The notes under the pieces were generated by a model. It was not told the origin of the DNA. It saw nothing but the letters and a program-made list of their open reading frames with translations, and searched no databases. Shown here one piece after another: positions 56,064 to 62,500 of a stretch of 62,500 bases of DNA (position 1 is the first letter of the stretch; each line of letters begins with the position of its first letter). This DNA is from Lysobacter antibioticus. GTDB taxonomy: Bacteria; Pseudomonadota; Gammaproteobacteria; Xanthomonadales; Xanthomonadaceae. Location of the stretch: assembly GCF_001442535.1 (NCBI RefSeq), contig NZ_CP013141.1:4323022-4385521 (forward strand), written 5' to 3'. The translations under genes were made by a program, and so were the position numbers.

Positions 56064-56732
56064 ATGACGAGCCCCCGCCTCACTCTCAGCCTCTCGGTCC
56101 TGATCGCTCTGTCCTCGCCGCTGGCGTTCGCCGCCGAAGGCATCAGCAAGGTCAACGGCAGCATCACCGTCGGCTCCGGCGAAAGCCAAGGCACGCTGGA
56201 AACCGTCAACGGCAGCATCAAGATCGGCGACAACGCCCGCGTCGCCGACGCCGAAACCGTCAACGGCAGTATCAACGTCGGCGCGCGCAGCCAGACCGGC
56301 AGCCTGGAGACGGTCAACGGCAGCATCCGCGCCGGCACCGACTTCACCGCCGGCGGCGGCCTGGAAACCGTCAACGGCGGCATCTTCGTCGACCGCGGCG
56401 GCACCGTGCGCGGCGATGTCGAGACCGTCAACGGCGCGATCGGCCTGGTCGACACCGACGTCACCGGCGGCATCGAAACCGTCAATGGCGACGTCACTGT
56501 CGGCGTCAATTCCCACGTCAGCGGCGGCATCCATTACACCAAGCCCAGCGGCATCGGCATCAAGCTCAAGCCGCGCAACCCGCGCGTGGTGATCGGCCCG
56601 AACGCGCGCGTCGACGGCCCGCTGGTGTTCGAACGCGAAGTCACCCTGTACGTGCACGCCACCGCCAAGACCGGCGCGATCCGCGGCGCCACCGCGATCG
56701 CCTACAACACGCCCAAGCCGCCGGCCGAGTAA
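56064..56732 (+). CDS. Exported repeat protein built from ETVNGSI units (predicted beta-solenoid)
   Basis: A 222-residue protein with a signal peptide ending FAAEG. Residues 28-155 contain seven or eight imperfect repeats of 17-22 residues, each with E-T-V-N-G-(S/A/D/G)-I and a following V-G turn: [70 protein letters not shown]. The pattern suggests a right-handed beta-solenoid related in look to bactofilin or polymer-forming proteins. The tail ([21 protein letters not shown]) continues the strand-turn rhythm. No enzymatic motif is seen; a structural envelope role is inferred. Confidence 0.7.
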   Translation: MTSPRLTLSLSVLIALSSPLAFAAEGISKVNGSITVGSGESQGTLETVNGSIKIGDNARVADAETVNGSINVGARSQTGSLETVNGSIRAGTDFTAGGGLETVNGGIFVDRGGTVRGDVETVNGAIGLVDTDVTGGIETVNGDVTVGVNSHVSGGIHYTKPSGIGIKLKPRNPRVVIGPNARVDGPLVFEREVTLYVHATAKTGAIRGATAIAYNTPKPPAE

Positions 56733-56892
56733 GCCGTCGATCCGCCTGGCCCGGTCCGCTGAAGGGGCCGGGCCGGGTGTGCGGGCGGGAACCGCCTTCG
56801 CCAGTGGCCACGCACGGGACAACGCCCCTTGGACGTTGCCCCTAGAATGGACCTCCCCCACCCCCGGCCCACCGGCCGCTCCTGGAGGTCTG

Positions 56893-58659
<1,767 letters not shown>

Positions 58660-58703
58660 TCAACCGGACAACAGCCGGTCGCCCGCGACCGCACAGCGAA
58701 CCG

Positions 58704-58735
58704 ACGACGGCGCCTCTGGGCGCCGTCGTTTTTTC
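58704..58735 (+). terminator. Rho-independent terminator after the M28 peptidase
   Basis: ACGACGGCGCC and its complement form an 11-bp stem with a 3-nt loop, followed by TTTTTT. It separates the peptidase from the MAPEG gene. Confidence 0.9.
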
Positions 58736-58780
58736 CGCTAGGCTTTGCGGACCGCTCTCCGCGGTCTCGAAGGAACGCGC

Positions 58781-59176
58781 ATGTCCATGACCGTCGCCTA
58801 TTGGTGCCTGCTGATCGCCGCGTTGTTGCCCTATGCCTGGGCCGCCCTCGCCAAGGGCAGCGGCCAGCGCTACGACAACCGCGATCCCCGCGCCTGGCAG
58901 AGCCGTCAGGACAATCCGCGCAGTAATGCCGCGTATGCCGCGCACCTCAACGCTTTCGAGGCGTTCGCACCGTTCGCGGCCGGCGTGCTCGGCGCGCAGA
59001 TGGCCGGGGTCGACACCGGCGTCATCGCCGGTCTGTCGCTCGCCTTCATTGCCTGCCGCGTGTTGCACGGCGTGTTCTATATGACACGCAAGGCCAGCCT
59101 GCGCAGCCTGGTCTGGGCGATCGGGCTCGGCTGCGTGATCGCTCTGCTGGCGCAAGCCGCGTTGGCTGCGGCCTGA
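58781..59176 (+). CDS. MAPEG-family membrane protein
   Basis: A 131-residue protein with four membrane segments (about 5-20, 60-78, 82-100, 108-128). The MAPEG pattern is visible in DPRAWQSRQDNPRSNAAYAAHLNAFEAFAPFAA, where N/E residues in the loop and helix II (NAFEAF) bind glutathione in eukaryotic members. Bacterial homologues are short and functionally untested. ATG 58781 or the Met two codons later could be used; AAGGAA precedes the first. Confidence 0.87.
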   Translation: MSMTVAYWCLLIAALLPYAWAALAKGSGQRYDNRDPRAWQSRQDNPRSNAAYAAHLNAFEAFAPFAAGVLGAQMAGVDTGVIAGLSLAFIACRVLHGVFYMTRKASLRSLVWAIGLGCVIALLAQAALAAA

Positions 59177-59220
59177 GCGACCGCGGCAAGCTCGTTCGTT
59201 CTCGTCTTCCAGAGTCAGGC

Positions 59221-59985
59221 ATGAACCCCGCACCGAGTTCCGAGCACCAGGATTTCGTCGACGCCCTGCGTCGCGATGGCTTCCGTTTCGTCGCCGGCGA
59301 AGACATGCGCACGCATCTGCAGCGGCACGGCTCCTTGCAGGATTGGGCGGCCTTTGCCGCCAGTTGGAACGACCTGGCGCCGGACACTTACCTCGCCAGC
59401 GTCGGCCGCCATCGCCGCCGCCGCCATGCCGTGTTTCGCGCCGATCGCAACGGCACCATCGCGCGCCTGCCGCATCAACCGCACTATCAGAGCCTGAATT
59501 ACAACGCCTTGCAGGGCGACATCGAGCGCTGGTTCGAGCCGGTTCGCGACGACGTCGCCAACGGCGCCACCTTGGCGACCGTGCTCGGCTTCTGCCGCGA
59601 TTTCTTCGGCCTGCTGGCGCCGCAGGTGCCGGGTTGGCACATCGAACTGCACCAGTTCCGCATCGAGGCCCGCAGCGACGAAGAAGGCCAGCCCACGCCC
59701 GAAGGCGTGCATCGCGACGGCGTGAACTACGTGCTGGTACTGCTGATCGACCGCCACAACATCGTCAGCGGCACGACCACCATCCACACCGCCGACGGCA
59801 GCCTGCTCGGCAGCTTCACCCTGACCGCGCCGCTCGACGCGGCGCTGGTCGACGACGCCCGCGTCTTCCACGGCGTGACCGCCGTAACCCCGCAAGACCC
59901 GACCCGCGAAGCGCACCGGGATGTGCTGGTGGTGACGTTCCGGGCGGCCGGCATAGCCGGCGCGATCGCGGACTCGAACGATTGA
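59221..59985 (+). CDS. 2-oxoglutarate/Fe(II)-dependent dioxygenase (2OG-Fe_Oxy_2 type)
   Basis: A 254-residue cytoplasmic protein matching the family that includes L-isoleucine 4-hydroxylase and BsmA. The Fe-binding HxD is in EGVHRDGVNYVLV (about residues 164-176), the distal His in RVFHGVTAV, and a 2OG-binding Arg region near REAHRDVLVVTF. YLASVGRHRRRRHAVFR and LPHQPHYQSLNYNAL are family blocks. A free amino acid or small peptide is the likely substrate, but which one is unknown. It follows MAPEG by 44 nt. Confidence 0.85.
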   Translation: MNPAPSSEHQDFVDALRRDGFRFVAGEDMRTHLQRHGSLQDWAAFAASWNDLAPDTYLASVGRHRRRRHAVFRADRNGTIARLPHQPHYQSLNYNALQGDIERWFEPVRDDVANGATLATVLGFCRDFFGLLAPQVPGWHIELHQFRIEARSDEEGQPTPEGVHRDGVNYVLVLLIDRHNIVSGTTTIHTADGSLLGSFTLTAPLDAALVDDARVFHGVTAVTPQDPTREAHRDVLVVTFRAAGIAGAIADSND

Positions 59986-60160
59986 ATCGCCGTCGCCGGC
60001 GCTTAATCGCGCCGGGGACGTTCCCGCGCACCCATCTCGATAGCCCCGTTGCGGGGACTCTACGACTCGGACTCGGATTCCGTAGCCTGAACAGCGGCTC
60101 GACCTGCATGGCCGCGCCAAAACCGAACGCGAAGCGGCCCATGTCGGCAAACCGAGCGTA

Positions 60161-60213
<53 letters not shown>

Positions 60214-60248
60214 AATGAGCTTGGCGCAGTAGCGACCTCGCGAGAACA

Positions 60249-60523
60249 CCTGGAGACCCGGAGGGCGGCGCGCAGGGATGCGCGCCGTTTTTCATCGGGA
60301 CAGGGATGTCCCGTATGAAAAAGCCCTGCGGAAGCACCGCTCGTGCGGGCTGGTGATTCAAAGAGAAGCATTTTTCTTTGGTTACCTTTCTTTTGTTGCT
60401 TATGACAAAAGAAAGTAACCCGCCGCTTTAGTGGCGGAAGCTTTAGGCGTTTGATCTGGATCTGATCTTGCTGATCGATGCGCGGCAAGACCGCGACAGC
60501 GTGGTCGCGGCTCGCGCCGCTCC
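60249..60523. repeat. Third copy of the ~350-bp repeat arm with terminal REP
   Basis: This copy reads in the orientation of the right arm at 1620-1976: GGAGACCCGGAGGGCGGCGC, a CGGGACA-GGGA-TGTCCCG hairpin, GGTTACCTTTCTTTTGTTGC with its paired ACAAAAGAAAGTAACC, GCTTTAGTGGCGGAAGCTTT, then an inverted REP. It is about 85% or more identical by eye to the other two. Confidence 0.85.
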
Positions 60524-60699
60524 TACCCTGGCGAGGGCTCGCCGCTTCGATGGATGCAGTCGGCATTGTGGTTTCGGCGCACCCCGGAGGGCGCACGATT
60601 ATCGGCGGCGGGCCGGAAGTTAATGTCGGACGCTTAATCGTATTAAGTGGCATCGCCGCAAAACGGTCGGCCGCCGGGATTCGCTTAACACGCGGCCAA

Positions 60700-60734
60700 A
60701 GAAAAACGCCGCAACCTGTGGGTTGCGGCGTTTT
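60700..60734 (-). terminator. Rho-independent terminator of the rRNA operon
   Basis: On the minus strand the stem AACGCCGCAACC with its complement, loop CACA, is followed by TTTCTTTGG. It sits about 12 nt past the 5S rRNA 3' end. Confidence 0.9.
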
Positions 60735-60745
60735 AGGGTAAAGCC

Positions 60746-60860
60746 CCTGGCGATGACCTACTCTTGCATGGCTTAGGCCACACTACCATCGGCGCATGTG
60801 CGTTTCACTTCCGAGTTCGGGATGGGATCGGGTGGTGCCACACAGCTATTATCACCAGGG
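60746..60860 (-). rRNA. rrf: 5S ribosomal RNA
   Basis: On the minus strand the sequence contains CCCGATCCCATCCCGAACTC, GAAGTGAAACGCACATGCGC and GCCGATGGTAGTGTGGC, the loop B-to-loop E signatures of 5S rRNA, closed by CCTGGTG at the 5' end and CGCCAGG at the 3' end. Length is about 115 nt. It is the last gene of an rRNA operon read right to left. Confidence 0.96.
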
Positions 60861-61032
60861 AGAGGGTGGAGGGTCGCCGTCTTCGGTGTATTGAAGAAGC
60901 GCGCACGCTCTCGTTGGGATGCTTCAGACGGGATGATCTCCGTCTTCTGCGAATAAGTTGGAATGTAGCGAACAGTATTTTGGGCGAAACGTCTTAAACG
61001 TGTCAATGAAGCCAAGGCAACTTGAGGTTATA

Positions 61033-62500
<1,468 letters not shown>

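Overview
The window looks like a chromosomal segment from a GC-rich gammaproteobacterium of the Xanthomonadaceae, most likely Lysobacter or a close relative. The reasons are very high GC, two large TonB-dependent receptors, an rpsU-yqeY-dnaG cluster, an aa3-type cytochrome oxidase cluster, Xanthomonad-style PutA and cca genes, and abundant GTAG-headed REP palindromes. The genus is inferred from gene content and repeat style, not from a database search.

Layout. 1-2100: end of an unknown gene, an EEP-family phosphohydrolase, then about 1.1 kb of nested inverted repeats. 2100-6100: TonB-dependent receptor and a frameshifted TauE/SafE permease. 6400-11500: Slt-type lytic transglycosylase, NDUFA9-like NAD-binding protein, PH-domain protein, cca. 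11800-19600: second TonB-dependent receptor, VanZ and MidA-like methyltransferase overlapping by 4 nt, two membrane proteins, and a secreted glycosidase-like protein. 19600-25700: folB, tsaD, rpsU, yqeY, a damaged SEC-C gene, yihY and dnaG. 25900-33300: an atypical M19 dipeptidase homologue, an S9 peptidase, a nuclease toxin/immunity pair, an SBF-like transporter and an amidohydrolase. 33400-42000: heme and cytochrome oxidase cluster (cyoE, ctaA, SCO-like, SURF1, a DUF2909 protein on the other strand, ctaE, ctaG, a 43-aa small protein, ctaD, ctaC). 42570-51100: putA, DUF3574 lipoprotein, DUF2164, MOSC, FadL porin, rhomboid protease, DUF1820. 51250-55800: S41 protease, EnvC and GpmI on one strand. 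56000-60000: repeat-built beta-solenoid protein, M28 peptidase, MAPEG protein, 2OG-Fe dioxygenase. 60746-62500: 5S and the 3' half of 23S rRNA on the minus strand.

How the parts work together. Minus-strand genes from ctaC down to cyoE encode the three core oxidase subunits, copper delivery (CtaG, SCO-like), assembly (SURF1, small protein) and heme O/A synthesis. EnvC, Slt and the S41 protease belong to cell-wall remodelling and envelope proteolysis. tsaD, cca, rpsU and dnaG are informational housekeeping genes.

Most unusual content. (1) An Endonuclease_NS_2-type nuclease effector followed 22 nt later by a YezG-like immunity gene. (2) A composite inverted repeat at 919-1976 whose ~350-bp arm recurs next to the rRNA operon, with a (GCCGTT)n tract and conserved hairpins. 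(3) Five REPIN-like elements of 163-203 bp with extended terminal inverted repeats, one of which supplies the stop codon of cca. (4) Palindromic GGGAATC heptamer arrays between co-oriented genes at three loci. Two genes carry single-base indels and are either pseudogenes or assembly errors.
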